A stretch of 64,000 bases of DNA from Bacillota bacterium (lineage in GTDB: Bacteria > Bacillota > Clostridia > Christensenellales > UMGS416): assembly GCA_016281935.1 (NCBI GenBank), contig JAEEJN010000038.1, forward strand, positions 1 through 64,000. Direction: 5' to 3'. The notes beneath the pieces were generated by a model. It worked only from the letters and a program-made list of their open reading frames with translations. It did no database searches and was not told the origin of the DNA. Position numbers and translations under genes: made by a program. Below are positions 27,816 through 37,279 of this stretch, in pieces; within the stretch, counting starts at the first letter, position 1; every line of letters begins with the position of its first letter.

Positions 27816-30260
27816 TTGAGTAAGATCACAGTACGCACTAAAGAGGTAAGGTTCCCCGTTACAGATACCCTGTACGGCCTCTTCTTCGAGGATATCAACC
27901 GTTCCGGAGACGGCGGTCTGTATCCTGAAATGATCCGCAACCGCACCTTCGAGGATTCCCTGATCCCCGGCGGCTGCATCGCAGCGGATGATGAACACAC
28001 TGCATTTCTGAGCGAAAAAGGATGGCGCGGTGAATTCAATCACGGCGAAGGTATGGATGCCTGGATCGAAGAGAACCAGTACCCCTATACGCCTATTCCC
28101 GCCTGGTATGCTGAGAATGCGACACTTGAGTTGGATGAGAAGGATACTCTGAATGCCAAACGTACTGCCGCATTGAAGATTGTCTTCGGCAAAAACGGAT
28201 GCGCCTACAATACAGGCTATATCGGTGTTTCCGTGAAAAAGGGTGAAGCGTATAACTTCTATATGTTTGCCAAAGCCTGCTGCGACGTCAAAGTCCGGAT
28301 CCGTCTGGCTTCCGCGTGCGGCTGCAAAGTTTATGCCGAGACTGAATTCACGGTGCATGACAAAGGCTATGCCCGCTACGATGCTGTTCTCGTTGCATCC
28401 GGAGATGACAACGATGCCCGTTTTGAGATCTGTGCCGATGACGCAGAAGTGAAGCTCGGCTTCATTTCCCTTATGCCTGCTGATACATACAACGGACATG
28501 GACTTCGCAAGGACATCATGGAGATGCTGGCCGGCCTCTCTCCCAAGTTCATGCGTTTCCCCGGAGGCTGCATCGTGGAAGGCTTCAACAGGGAATCCCT
28601 GCTGCGCTTCTCCAACATGATCGGACCGGTCTGGGAACGTCCTACGAACTGGAACCTGTGGGCCTACCGCACGACGAACGGTCTCGGATTCCATGAATGG
28701 CTGCAGATGTGTGAAGACCTCGGCATGAAGAAAATGTGGGTCTTCAACTGCGGTCTGACCTGTCAGGGCCGCAAACCCACTTATTTCGAGGGCGATGAAC
28801 TGGATGATCTGCTTCAGGAAGCCGTTGACGCCATCGAGTATGCAACGGCACCCGTTGGAACCAAGTGGGGCGATGCCCGCGCAGCGGCGGGCCATCCAGA
28901 ACCTTTCGGAATGGACTATGTCGAGATCGGCAACGAGAACCGCGGCCCCGAGTACTTCAAGCGTTATGAGAAGGCTTACAAGCTGCTCAAGGAAAAGTAT
29001 CCTCAGATCACTTTCCTTGCCAACATGCATGTTGAACAGGAAGCCGGTCTGCCTGCCGATATCGTAGACGAGCACTTCTACAACACGCCGGAGTTCTTCA
29101 TCGAACGCCGCAACATGTATGACAACTATGACCGTAAGGGACCGAAGATCTTCGTAGGCGAATATGCAGTGACCCAGGGAGCTCCCGGCCCCGGCACGCT
29201 GCATGCTGCGATCGGTGAATCCGCCTATCTGCTGGGTGTGGAGCGCAATCAGGATCTGGTACAGTTGACGGCATATGCTCCCCTGTTCGAAAATGTCAAC
29301 TTCTATAACTGGTATCCGAACCTTATCTGTTTCGACAACCACAGGGTCTACGGAATCCCGACCTATCACGCTCTGGCGCTTCTGGGAAGCAACCGCGGAA
29401 AGAACGTGGTCGTAACGGAAGACTGTGCGGCTACGGTCTACAAAAAAACTGTCGGCCTTCCCGGCATGGTGAGCGCTCTGCCCGGAATGCGTGTGCGCAA
29501 CGTTACCGTGAACGGCAAACCGGCTGAACTGGGTTACCGCCTGATGGGCAACGTGGAAAAGCAGGGCGACGAGTTTGTGTCCGTCGAATATCGTGATCCG
29601 GCAAGCCAGGGAATCGGCGTGCCCGAGATCCGCGCCTGGATGACCTTCGGCACGGAGCCTATGGAGGCATATGATTCTTCCATGGATATCTATGTCGAGA
29701 AGGATCTGCCTGTCGTCATTCCGATCTTCTCCCGGAAGCATCCCCGTGACCGTGTGAACGACTGGATCATGCGCTGCTGCCGCAAGTATGAATGGACGCT
29801 GGACAACGGCAAGTCCATCGTGGCTGATCCTATGAACTACTGTGATGACATCCGTCTCTGTGATGACGTGGATTTCGAACTGACCGAAGGCTGGCATACC
29901 TTCCGCGTGAATGCAAACCAGAAAACAGCTGAAGTGTATGTGGACGGACAGCTGATCCAGACGGCTCAGATGCCCAGCTATCCTGACGTCTTCTCTTCTG
30001 CAGATACGACGGATGACGAAGTGATCCTCAAGTTCGTCAATTTCAAGGACGAGACGGACGACGTGGAGATTGAACTCGACTGTGACGTGGAATCTGCCTA
30101 TTGCGCCAAGATCCTGACAGGTGAGGCGACCGCCATGAACACGATCGATGCACTTGAGAACGTAAAGCCCGTGACAAAGGCGTTGGACGGTGCAGCCCGT
30201 TCCTTCACATTCAAAGCGCCTGCAAATGCTCTGTGCATCCTGCGCCTGAAGAAAAAATAA
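27816..30260 (+). CDS. GH51 alpha-L-arabinofuranosidase (TTG start)
   Basis: AAAGGAG RBS before TTG; LYGLFFEDINRSGDGGLYPEMIRN; RFPGGCIVEGF; YVEIGNENRGPEY; FVGEYAVT. Confidence 0.9.
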   Translation: MSKITVRTKEVRFPVTDTLYGLFFEDINRSGDGGLYPEMIRNRTFEDSLIPGGCIAADDEHTAFLSEKGWRGEFNHGEGMDAWIEENQYPYTPIPAWYAENATLELDEKDTLNAKRTAALKIVFGKNGCAYNTGYIGVSVKKGEAYNFYMFAKACCDVKVRIRLASACGCKVYAETEFTVHDKGYARYDAVLVASGDDNDARFEICADDAEVKLGFISLMPADTYNGHGLRKDIMEMLAGLSPKFMRFPGGCIVEGFNRESLLRFSNMIGPVWERPTNWNLWAYRTTNGLGFHEWLQMCEDLGMKKMWVFNCGLTCQGRKPTYFEGDELDDLLQEAVDAIEYATAPVGTKWGDARAAAGHPEPFGMDYVEIGNENRGPEYFKRYEKAYKLLKEKYPQITFLANMHVEQEAGLPADIVDEHFYNTPEFFIERRNMYDNYDRKGPKIFVGEYAVTQGAPGPGTLHAAIGESAYLLGVERNQDLVQLTAYAPLFENVNFYNWYPNLICFDNHRVYGIPTYHALALLGSNRGKNVVVTEDCAATVYKKTVGLPGMVSALPGMRVRNVTVNGKPAELGYRLMGNVEKQGDEFVSVEYRDPASQGIGVPEIRAWMTFGTEPMEAYDSSMDIYVEKDLPVVIPIFSRKHPRDRVNDWIMRCCRKYEWTLDNGKSIVADPMNYCDDIRLCDDVDFELTEGWHTFRVNANQKTAEVYVDGQLIQTAQMPSYPDVFSSADTTDDEVILKFVNFKDETDDVEIELDCDVESAYCAKILTGEATAMNTIDALENVKPVTKALDGAARSFTFKAPANALCILRLKKK

Positions 30261-30272
30261 GAACAACGACTG

Positions 30273-30297
30273 AAGGGGCCGGGCGACCGGCCCCTTT
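30273..30297 (+). terminator. Rho-independent terminator
   Basis: AAGGGGCCGG-GCGA-CCGGCCCCTTT. Confidence 0.7.
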
Positions 30298-30321
30298 CCC
30301 ATCGGGAGGGCATGAGGAGCT

Positions 30322-30465
30322 GTGGGTATTGCACAGTATGTGCATAAAGTCATGCCCGGTGTCTGGATCCCGGACGAAGACCGCGCTTTCATTAGCTGTC
30401 TGCTCCAGGGACTCGACCGCGCCTTCTTGAATGACATCATGAACAGCATCTGTGATGCAGAATAG
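30322..30465 (+). CDS. Possible 47-aa small protein (GTG start)
   Basis: GAGGAG RBS-like motif upstream of GTG; V(M)GIAQYVHKVMPGVWIPDEDRAFISCLLQGLDRAFLNDIMNSICDAE; below the ORF-track length cutoff. Confidence 0.25.
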   Translation: MGIAQYVHKVMPGVWIPDEDRAFISCLLQGLDRAFLNDIMNSICDAE

Positions 30466-30752
30466 CTATCCGAGAGATCACAGATCTCCCTGTCACTGAT
30501 GTGAACACCCATGGTCGTCCTGACCGCATCTTTGAATAACTGTTTTTTCTCTTGATCCGGACAATCCGTCATCTGGCAGAAACCCAAAGACAGCTTCTCT
30601 GCGAAACTGTCTTTTTGTTATGGATTATGATCGGTACGGCTCTGATCCGCATTCTACTATATTTGGTGGAGGCCCACACCTTGTGTTTGCCTTCTGTCTC
30701 AAGATTTTGTATAATAAGAGACGGTGAATCATATATAAAGGAGAAATATGCC

Positions 30753-32000
30753 ATGGATCCTTCCAGGGAAATGCTCTTTACCGAGCTGTATGGCTCTTCT
30801 GTTCAGGCTCAGAAACGTATCGACGCAGTTTGCGCCCGCTTTGAGCATTATTATGGGACGGCTCCCTACCGCATCTTTTCCGCCCCCGGCCGCAGTGAAG
30901 TGGGAGGAAACCACACGGATCATAATCACGGACGGGTGCTCGCCGCTGCCGTCAGCGTTGATACACTGGCTGTCGTCCGCCCCAATGGCACGAGCATCGT
31001 GCGTTATCGTTCGGAGGGGTTCCGCGGAGAATCCGAATACAGTGTGGATCTGTCAGATCTCTCGATTGTAGAGGCCGAAAAGGGCAACAGCGCGGGCATG
31101 GTGCGCGGTATCGCAGCCCGTATGGCCGAATTGGGTTACAAAGTCGGAGGCTTCGACGCTTATACGTCCAGCCGCGTTCTGAGAGGATCCGGACTGTCAT
31201 CTTCTGCTGCGTTTGAGGTCCTGATTACCGCGGTTCTGGACGGCCTTTTCAACAAGGGAGACATGAGTCCCATTCTTCGCGCTCAGATCTCTCAGTTCGC
31301 TGAAAACATCTATTTCGGAAAGCCCAGCGGACTGATGGATCAGATGGCTTCTTCCGTGGGCGGACTTGTGACTATCGACTTTGAAGATACGGAGAACCCG
31401 AAGGTCGAGAAGGTCGACGTGGATTTCACCCGTTCCGGCTGTCAGCTGGTCGTCGTGGATACCCGGGGAAGCCATGCGAACCTGACAGACCAGTATGCTT
31501 CGATCCCTGTCGAGATGAAGAGTGTTGCCGAACAGTTCGGCGTATCCTTCCTGCGGGAGATCGAGCCCGCAGAATTCTATCGAAGACTGCCGGATCTTGT
31601 GGGTAAAGTATCCGACAGAGCTCTTCTGAGGGCTGTACATTTCTTTGCGGAGAACGACCGTGTGAGCAGTGAAGTGGATGCTCTGAAACATGAGGATTTC
31701 AAAGCTTTCTTCAGACTGGTTCGTGAATCCGGTCATTCTTCCTTTGAGTATCTGCAGAATGTCTGTGCCGCAGGCCAGACAGAGCAGCGCTATGCGCTTG
31801 CTCTGGCTCTCTGTCAGTCCGTTCTGGGCGACGAAGGAGCATGGCGGGTACACGGCGGCGGCTTTGCCGGGACCGTCCAGGCTTTTGTGCCTGAAGCTAA
31901 GCTCGGCCTGTTTATGGAGCGAATGGAAGCTGTCTTTGGACGTGGTTCCGTTCAGGTCCTGTCTGTGCGCCCCTATGGCGCAGTGGAGCTTTCTCTGTGA
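30753..32000 (+). CDS. galK: Galactokinase
   Basis: FSAPGRSEVGGNHTDHNHG; RGSGLSSSAAFEVLI; WRVHGGGFAGTVQAFV GHMP kinase motifs; AAAGGAG RBS. Confidence 0.85.
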   Translation: MDPSREMLFTELYGSSVQAQKRIDAVCARFEHYYGTAPYRIFSAPGRSEVGGNHTDHNHGRVLAAAVSVDTLAVVRPNGTSIVRYRSEGFRGESEYSVDLSDLSIVEAEKGNSAGMVRGIAARMAELGYKVGGFDAYTSSRVLRGSGLSSSAAFEVLITAVLDGLFNKGDMSPILRAQISQFAENIYFGKPSGLMDQMASSVGGLVTIDFEDTENPKVEKVDVDFTRSGCQLVVVDTRGSHANLTDQYASIPVEMKSVAEQFGVSFLREIEPAEFYRRLPDLVGKVSDRALLRAVHFFAENDRVSSEVDALKHEDFKAFFRLVRESGHSSFEYLQNVCAAGQTEQRYALALALCQSVLGDEGAWRVHGGGFAGTVQAFVPEAKLGLFMERMEAVFGRGSVQVLSVRPYGAVELSL

Positions 32001-32449
32001 TCGAACGGCACAGCGCTTCACGCGCCGAAACGGAAATTCTCGGGGCAGCTTTGGCACGCATACTGCGCAGAGGTGACGTTGTGACTCTCTCGGGAGCCAT
32101 GGGTGCGGGAAAGACGGTGCTTGTGAATGGAATCGTTCGTGCCCTGGGTTCGGATGAGGACGCAGCAAGTCCCACATTTGCCCTGGCTCACGAATACCCG
32201 ACGGATCCGCCTGTTGTGCATATGGATGCCTGCAGACTTGAAAACGAGAAGGAATTCCAGTCGGCGGGAATGGAAGAGTATCTGGGTGGGGAAGCTGTCT
32301 GCCTTCTGGAATGGCCTGATGCCGGAATCCGTTTTCTGCCCGATTCCAGGCTTGATATCCTTATCCGCGGCTGCGGAGATGAAGAAAGGACGATTTATCT
32401 GCGCCCTGTAGGTAATGACTGGGAAATGCGGATGGAGGATTTTGAATGA
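31997..32449 (+). CDS. tsaE: tRNA t6A biosynthesis ATPase TsaE
   Basis: GDVVTLSGAMGAGKTVLVNGIVRALG; SPTFALAHEY; LLEWPDA; GTG start in GTGA overlap with galK. Confidence 0.9.
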   Translation: MIERHSASRAETEILGAALARILRRGDVVTLSGAMGAGKTVLVNGIVRALGSDEDAASPTFALAHEYPTDPPVVHMDACRLENEKEFQSAGMEEYLGGEAVCLLEWPDAGIRFLPDSRLDILIRGCGDEERTIYLRPVGNDWEMRMEDFE

Positions 32450-33144
32450 AGATCCTTGTATGCGATACGTCGGGACAGATCGCGTCCTGCGCTCTCGCAG
32501 AAGAGGGCAGGATCGCAGCGGAGATCAATCTGCGTCACGGATTGACCCATTCTGAAAAACTGCTGCCGGTGGTCGAATCTGCATTGGAGCTTGCTGACTG
32601 GACGTTCCGGGATCTGGATGCGTTAGGCATAGTAGCCGGGCCCGGTTCTTTTACGGGACTCAGGATCGGTGCCGCGACTGTCAAAGGGCTTGCCTTTGCT
32701 TTGAATCTCCCTGTCGTTCCCGTGGGGACACTGGAGGCTCTGGCATGGAATCTGCCCGGATATCGCGGAACGGTGGTCCCTCTTCTGGATGCAAGACGTG
32801 GTGAGGTATATGCAGCTGCCTATCGATGGAGCGGGGAAGAGTGGGATGAGATCCTGCCGCCCCGGGCGGAAAAGCTGATAGAGTTTCTCTCCTGCCTGAC
32901 GGCTGAAGGACATTGTGCCTTTCTAGGAGACGGCGTAGCTCCGAATGAGGCGTTGCTGCGGGAGTTCCCAGGTGCCTTTCTCGTTCCGGAAACGTTGAGG
33001 CTGCAGAGGGCTTCGGGAGCCGCACAGGCAGCCCTGCAGCATGCTGCAAAGGGAGAATTCCTGTCTGCGGAAGCTTTCCTGCCGGATTATCTGCGGGATT
33101 CTTCCGCTGTACCCCCCGAAGGACTGAAGCTATGGGATTTTTAG
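32446..33144 (+). CDS. tsaB: tRNA t6A biosynthesis protein TsaB
   Basis: ILVCDTSGQIASCAL; HSEKLLPVVESAL; AGPGSFTGLRIGAATVKGLAFAL. Confidence 0.92.
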   Translation: MKILVCDTSGQIASCALAEEGRIAAEINLRHGLTHSEKLLPVVESALELADWTFRDLDALGIVAGPGSFTGLRIGAATVKGLAFALNLPVVPVGTLEALAWNLPGYRGTVVPLLDARRGEVYAAAYRWSGEEWDEILPPRAEKLIEFLSCLTAEGHCAFLGDGVAPNEALLREFPGAFLVPETLRLQRASGAAQAALQHAAKGEFLSAEAFLPDYLRDSSAVPPEGLKLWDF

Positions 33145-33629
33145 AAGACAACGGGATCCGTCGCATGCGGTTGGAAGACGCTGAAGAAGCTGCCGAGATC
33201 GACAGACTGTCTTTTGCTTTGCCTTGGTCGGCAGGGTCCTATGCACAGGAGACGAAGAACCCGGTAGCCTGGTATTATGTCCTGGAACGGGATGGCCTGA
33301 TTGCCGCAATGTCCGGCATGTGGCTCATCCTTGGCGAGGGACAGATCACGACAATCGCGGTGCGTCCTGAATACCGTAGACAGGGACTTGGAAGGATCAT
33401 GCTCCGCGCCATGCTCACGGTAGCCTATGAGGAACTGAATGTAACTGAGATGAGTCTTGAAGTTCGGCCCTCCAACATGCCCGCCCGAAACCTGTATCGG
33501 TCTATGGGATTCGTTGAGGAAGGAAGAAGACGCCGCTATTACGAAGACAACGGCGAAGACGCCATCATCATGTGGAATCACGATACGCTGCCCGCCATAA
33601 ACGGGGAGCTCTACCCGACAACAGACTGA
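33132..33629 (+). CDS. rimI: Ribosomal protein S18-alanine N-acetyltransferase
   Basis: GNAT motif TIAVRPEYRRQGLGRIML; EVRPSNMPARNLYRSMGFVEEGRRRRYYEDNGEDAIIM; adjacent to tsaEB. Confidence 0.88.
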   Translation: MGFLEDNGIRRMRLEDAEEAAEIDRLSFALPWSAGSYAQETKNPVAWYYVLERDGLIAAMSGMWLILGEGQITTIAVRPEYRRQGLGRIMLRAMLTVAYEELNVTEMSLEVRPSNMPARNLYRSMGFVEEGRRRRYYEDNGEDAIIMWNHDTLPAINGELYPTTD

Positions 33630-33655
33630 GCGGCTGAGACCGCCGGGAGGAAGAA

Positions 33656-34429
33656 ATGCAGGATCTGTGGTGGAAGGACGGAGACGTGAGCGTTCACGCC
33701 GTCGTCCAGGGCGAAGGCGAACCTGTTCTTCTGCTCCATGGATGGGGCGGACGGGCAGACAGCTTCAAGCCCGTAGCGGAAGGCCTGGAAACAGCCCGGA
33801 AGGTCTACCGGATCGATTTCCCGGGATTTGGCGAGAGCGGCACTCCGGGCACGGTTTGGGACGTGACCGATTATGCGGAAAGCCTTGCCCGATGGATGAA
33901 GGCTCAAGGATTGGAAAAAACGGATATCGTAGCCCATTCCTTCGGAGGAAGGGTCTCCATCGTACTGTCTGCTTCATATCCCGAACTCGTGGGGAAACTC
34001 GTACTTGTGGATTCTGCGGGGATCATCCCCAAAAGGACCTTAGGATACCGGATCAGAGTTGCTTTGGCCAAAGCGGGCAAGTCTGTCCTGAATCTCCCGG
34101 GACTTCGGGGATCAAGACTGGAAAAAACTCTCCGCCGTCTTACCGGTTCAGCAGATTACAGAGATCTGAACGGAACCATGCGCGAGATCTTTGTCAAGGT
34201 GATCAATCAGGATCTGGAACCTTTTCTTACCCGGATCCAGGCATCTACACTTCTTGTGTGGGGTGAGAATGATAAGGATACGCCCGTATCTTTCGGGCAG
34301 ACCATGGAAAAGAAGATCCCCGACGCAGGCCTTGTGATCCTGCCTGGGGCAGGCCATTTCTCCTATCTGGACCAGTTCCCCTGGTTCATGAAAATCCTGA
34401 AGAACTTTCTGGGGGTGACGCCTTCATGA
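33656..34429 (+). CDS. Alpha/beta fold hydrolase
   Basis: VLLLHGWGGRADSF; DIVAHSFGGRVSI; GAGHFSYLDQ. Confidence 0.85.
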   Translation: MQDLWWKDGDVSVHAVVQGEGEPVLLLHGWGGRADSFKPVAEGLETARKVYRIDFPGFGESGTPGTVWDVTDYAESLARWMKAQGLEKTDIVAHSFGGRVSIVLSASYPELVGKLVLVDSAGIIPKRTLGYRIRVALAKAGKSVLNLPGLRGSRLEKTLRRLTGSADYRDLNGTMREIFVKVINQDLEPFLTRIQASTLLVWGENDKDTPVSFGQTMEKKIPDAGLVILPGAGHFSYLDQFPWFMKILKNFLGVTPS

Positions 34430-36054
34430 TGATCGTCCTGGGCCTTCTGGGAGCGGGATTCCTGCTTCCGGCCGCCGCACTGACCTTTCTGCACGTATTC
34501 CAGCTGGAAAGTTATCAGCTGCCCGGTTATCATCGGTATCTGAGGGATCATGGGACGAGGGCTGTTCGTACACCTGTCCTGTTTGGTGCCGTCATGTCCA
34601 TCGTTCTCGGAGGCGCTGTCATTGGGCTCTCCTTTGTGGGACCTGAATGGATCGTGGTTCCTGCACTCTGGATTCTGTCCATCGCAGGTGCTGTATTCGC
34701 TTGGAAGAAGACTCTTTCAGCTCCTGCAAAGAAGCCTCTTGCTTTCACAGCGAGGATGAAGAGGCTTGTCATATGTATGCTGTGCATGGGCTTCCTGATC
34801 TCTTTGCTGATCTCTCTTCCCACACTCTTCCTTACCGGGGCGGCAGCCGCTGTCTGCGCTTTTGCAGTTCCCCTCTCAACAGCTGCGCTGGCGCCGCTTT
34901 GGACGGTTCTGGCGGCGAAGATCATGGCACCGGTCGAAGCTCGGATCAACCAAAGCTATCTGAACGACGCGGCACGCATCCTGAAGGAACATGCGCCGAT
35001 GGTGAAGATCGGCATCACCGGGAGCTATGGGAAAACCTCCACGAAAATGATCCTGCAGACGATCCTGTCGGAAAAGTTCAGGACCCAGTGTACGCCTGCT
35101 TCCTACAATACTCCGATGGGTATCACTCGCTTTGTCCGCGAGGAACTCAAGCCTGACACGGAGGTGTTTCTGGCTGAAATGGGAGCCCGGCATGTGGGAG
35201 ACATCAAAGAGCTTTGTGACCTGGTACATCCGGATCACGGACTCCTGACATCTGTGGGACCTCAGCATCTGGAAACTTTCTTTACGATAGAGAACGTCGC
35301 CAAGACAAAATATGAGCTTGCTCAGTCTCTGCCTGAAACAGGTATCGCATTTTTCCCCATGGATGACGGGGAAGCCGAGAAGCTGTACAGGCATCATCCG
35401 GGACGCAAAGTTTCATTCGGGTTCCCGAGAGAGGGGGAATCTATTCCTGATATGAGCGCCATCAATGTGTTCTGCTCCGAAAACGGCGTTCATTTCACGC
35501 TTGTCGATCCTTTGGGACGTGAAACAGAGTGTGTTTCATCTCTGCTTGGAGCCCATAACGTACAGAACATTCTCGGTGCCGCGGCAGTCGCCTACGAACT
35601 TGGCATGACCTCTGAGGAGATCGCACGGGGCATTTCGAAAGTCCAAGCGGTAGAGCATCGGCTTCAGCTGATCCGCGGACGTGGCGGAGTCACCGTAATC
35701 GACGACGCATTCAATTCCAACCCGACAGGTGCGAAGGCTGCGATGGATGTCCTGGCAGCATTCCCGGGACGTCATATCGTTGTGACTCCCGGACTTGTGG
35801 AACAGGGTGAAGACGAATATACGAGGAATCGGGAATTCGGCAGTGCCATGGCTTCTGCTGCGGATCTTGTGATCCTGGTCGCCGGGAACGCGGATGCCAT
35901 GCGGCAAGGCCTTCTGGACGAGGGCTATTCACCGCAGCGTATCCATGAAGCTGCGACGCTGACGGAAGCATCCCGTATCCTTGCGTCGTTCGCGAGAGCC
36001 GGTGACGTGGTGCTTTTCGAAAACGATCTGCCTGATCAGTATGAGGCAAAATGA
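34426..36054 (+). CDS. Mur ligase family protein (MurF-like) with N-terminal multi-TM region
   Basis: IGITGSYGKTSTKMIL; SYNTPMGIT; AEMGARHVGDIKEL; VIDDAFNSNPTGAKAAMD; hydrophobic segments in the first ~160 aa. Confidence 0.85.
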   Translation: MMIVLGLLGAGFLLPAAALTFLHVFQLESYQLPGYHRYLRDHGTRAVRTPVLFGAVMSIVLGGAVIGLSFVGPEWIVVPALWILSIAGAVFAWKKTLSAPAKKPLAFTARMKRLVICMLCMGFLISLLISLPTLFLTGAAAAVCAFAVPLSTAALAPLWTVLAAKIMAPVEARINQSYLNDAARILKEHAPMVKIGITGSYGKTSTKMILQTILSEKFRTQCTPASYNTPMGITRFVREELKPDTEVFLAEMGARHVGDIKELCDLVHPDHGLLTSVGPQHLETFFTIENVAKTKYELAQSLPETGIAFFPMDDGEAEKLYRHHPGRKVSFGFPREGESIPDMSAINVFCSENGVHFTLVDPLGRETECVSSLLGAHNVQNILGAAAVAYELGMTSEEIARGISKVQAVEHRLQLIRGRGGVTVIDDAFNSNPTGAKAAMDVLAAFPGRHIVVTPGLVEQGEDEYTRNREFGSAMASAADLVILVAGNADAMRQGLLDEGYSPQRIHEAATLTEASRILASFARAGDVVLFENDLPDQYEAK

Positions 36055-36067
36055 GGAGGACTGTTTT

Positions 36068-37267
36068 ATGAAGACTATCGGTGTGTTTTTCGGCGGAAGA
36101 TCCTGTGAGCATGATGTGTCGATCATCACGGGCCATCAGGCGATGCAGAATCTGGATCCTTCCAAATTCCGTGTGGAGCCTGTTTATATCGCAAGAGATG
36201 GACGCTGGTATATGGGCGAACGCCTGAGGGATATCTCCTTTTATTCAAATTTCGATCCTTTGGATGTCGATCAGGTCTATCTGGATCCCAACGCAGGCTA
36301 TCATGGCCTGTATAAGGTGATTCCTCCGCGTTCCTTTCTGTGGATCCAGCCCGAACGCATGCCTGTGGCTCAGTTGGACTGCGCTCTTCTGTGCATGCAC
36401 GGCATGCATGGTGAAGACGGCGCGCTTCCCGGCCTTCTGGAACTGGCGGAAATCCCCTATACCTGTTCTTCTCTCGTAGGTTCCTCCGTGGGTATGGACA
36501 AAATCGCGATGCGTGTTCTTTTCAAGGGTGCCGGCTTCCCGGTACTTCCATTTGCGAGCGTCCTGAGGGAAGATTTCAGGCGTGATCCCGTTTCGATTCT
36601 GGATCAGGCCGAATCAGGGCTGAAATATCCCATTTTCGTGAAACCCGCAAACCTGGGCTCTTCGATCGGCATCACGAAAGCGACAGACCGCACCTCACTG
36701 AGAGAGGCTCTGGAAGTTGCCTTCGCCTACGATTCCCGTGTCATGCTCGATCAGGGCATCGAACATGTAAAGGAGATCAACTGCTCTGCTCTGGGTTACG
36801 GTTCCGAAGTGCAGGTCTCGGTCTGTGAACAGCCTGTATCCTGGGAAGAGTTCCTGACTTTCTCTGAGAAGTATACCCGCAGTGCGGGCGATGGGATGGA
36901 GAGTTTGTCACGCATCGTGCCTGCTCCGATCCCGGACGATATGACGGCAAGGATCCAGCGCATGACCTCGGACATTTTCCGTGCGCTGAACTGCAAGGGC
37001 GTCGTACGGATCGACTTTATGATCGACGAGGACACCGGTGAACTCTATGTCAACGAGATCAATACGATTCCCGGGTCTCTTGCGTATTATCTCTGGGAGC
37101 CCATGGGGCTGCCTTTCCCCAAACTGCTGGAACGCCTGATCGAGATCGCGGAGAAGGCTGAGAAAGATCTGGAAGAGAACAGTTATGCCTTTGAGTCAGT
37201 GATCCTGCAGAATTTCGGCGGGGCTAAAGGTGCCAAAGGCGGAGCAAAATCAGGCGGAAAATTCTAA
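36068..37267 (+). CDS. ddl: D-alanine--D-alanine ligase
   Basis: GVFFGGRSCEHDVSIITGHQAM; CALLCMHGMHGEDGALPGLLELAEIPYT; VKPANLGSSIGITKA; NEINTIPGS. Confidence 0.92.
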   Translation: MKTIGVFFGGRSCEHDVSIITGHQAMQNLDPSKFRVEPVYIARDGRWYMGERLRDISFYSNFDPLDVDQVYLDPNAGYHGLYKVIPPRSFLWIQPERMPVAQLDCALLCMHGMHGEDGALPGLLELAEIPYTCSSLVGSSVGMDKIAMRVLFKGAGFPVLPFASVLREDFRRDPVSILDQAESGLKYPIFVKPANLGSSIGITKATDRTSLREALEVAFAYDSRVMLDQGIEHVKEINCSALGYGSEVQVSVCEQPVSWEEFLTFSEKYTRSAGDGMESLSRIVPAPIPDDMTARIQRMTSDIFRALNCKGVVRIDFMIDEDTGELYVNEINTIPGSLAYYLWEPMGLPFPKLLERLIEIAEKAEKDLEENSYAFESVILQNFGGAKGAKGGAKSGGKF

Positions 37268-37279
37268 GGGAGGACATCT

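Noticed and set aside
27453-30587. 1044-aa ORF antisense to GH51 and running into the Xaa-Pro aminopeptidase
   Set aside because: Mirror artifact over the conserved GH51; only the 30.47-30.59 kb portion is ambiguous and is reported separately
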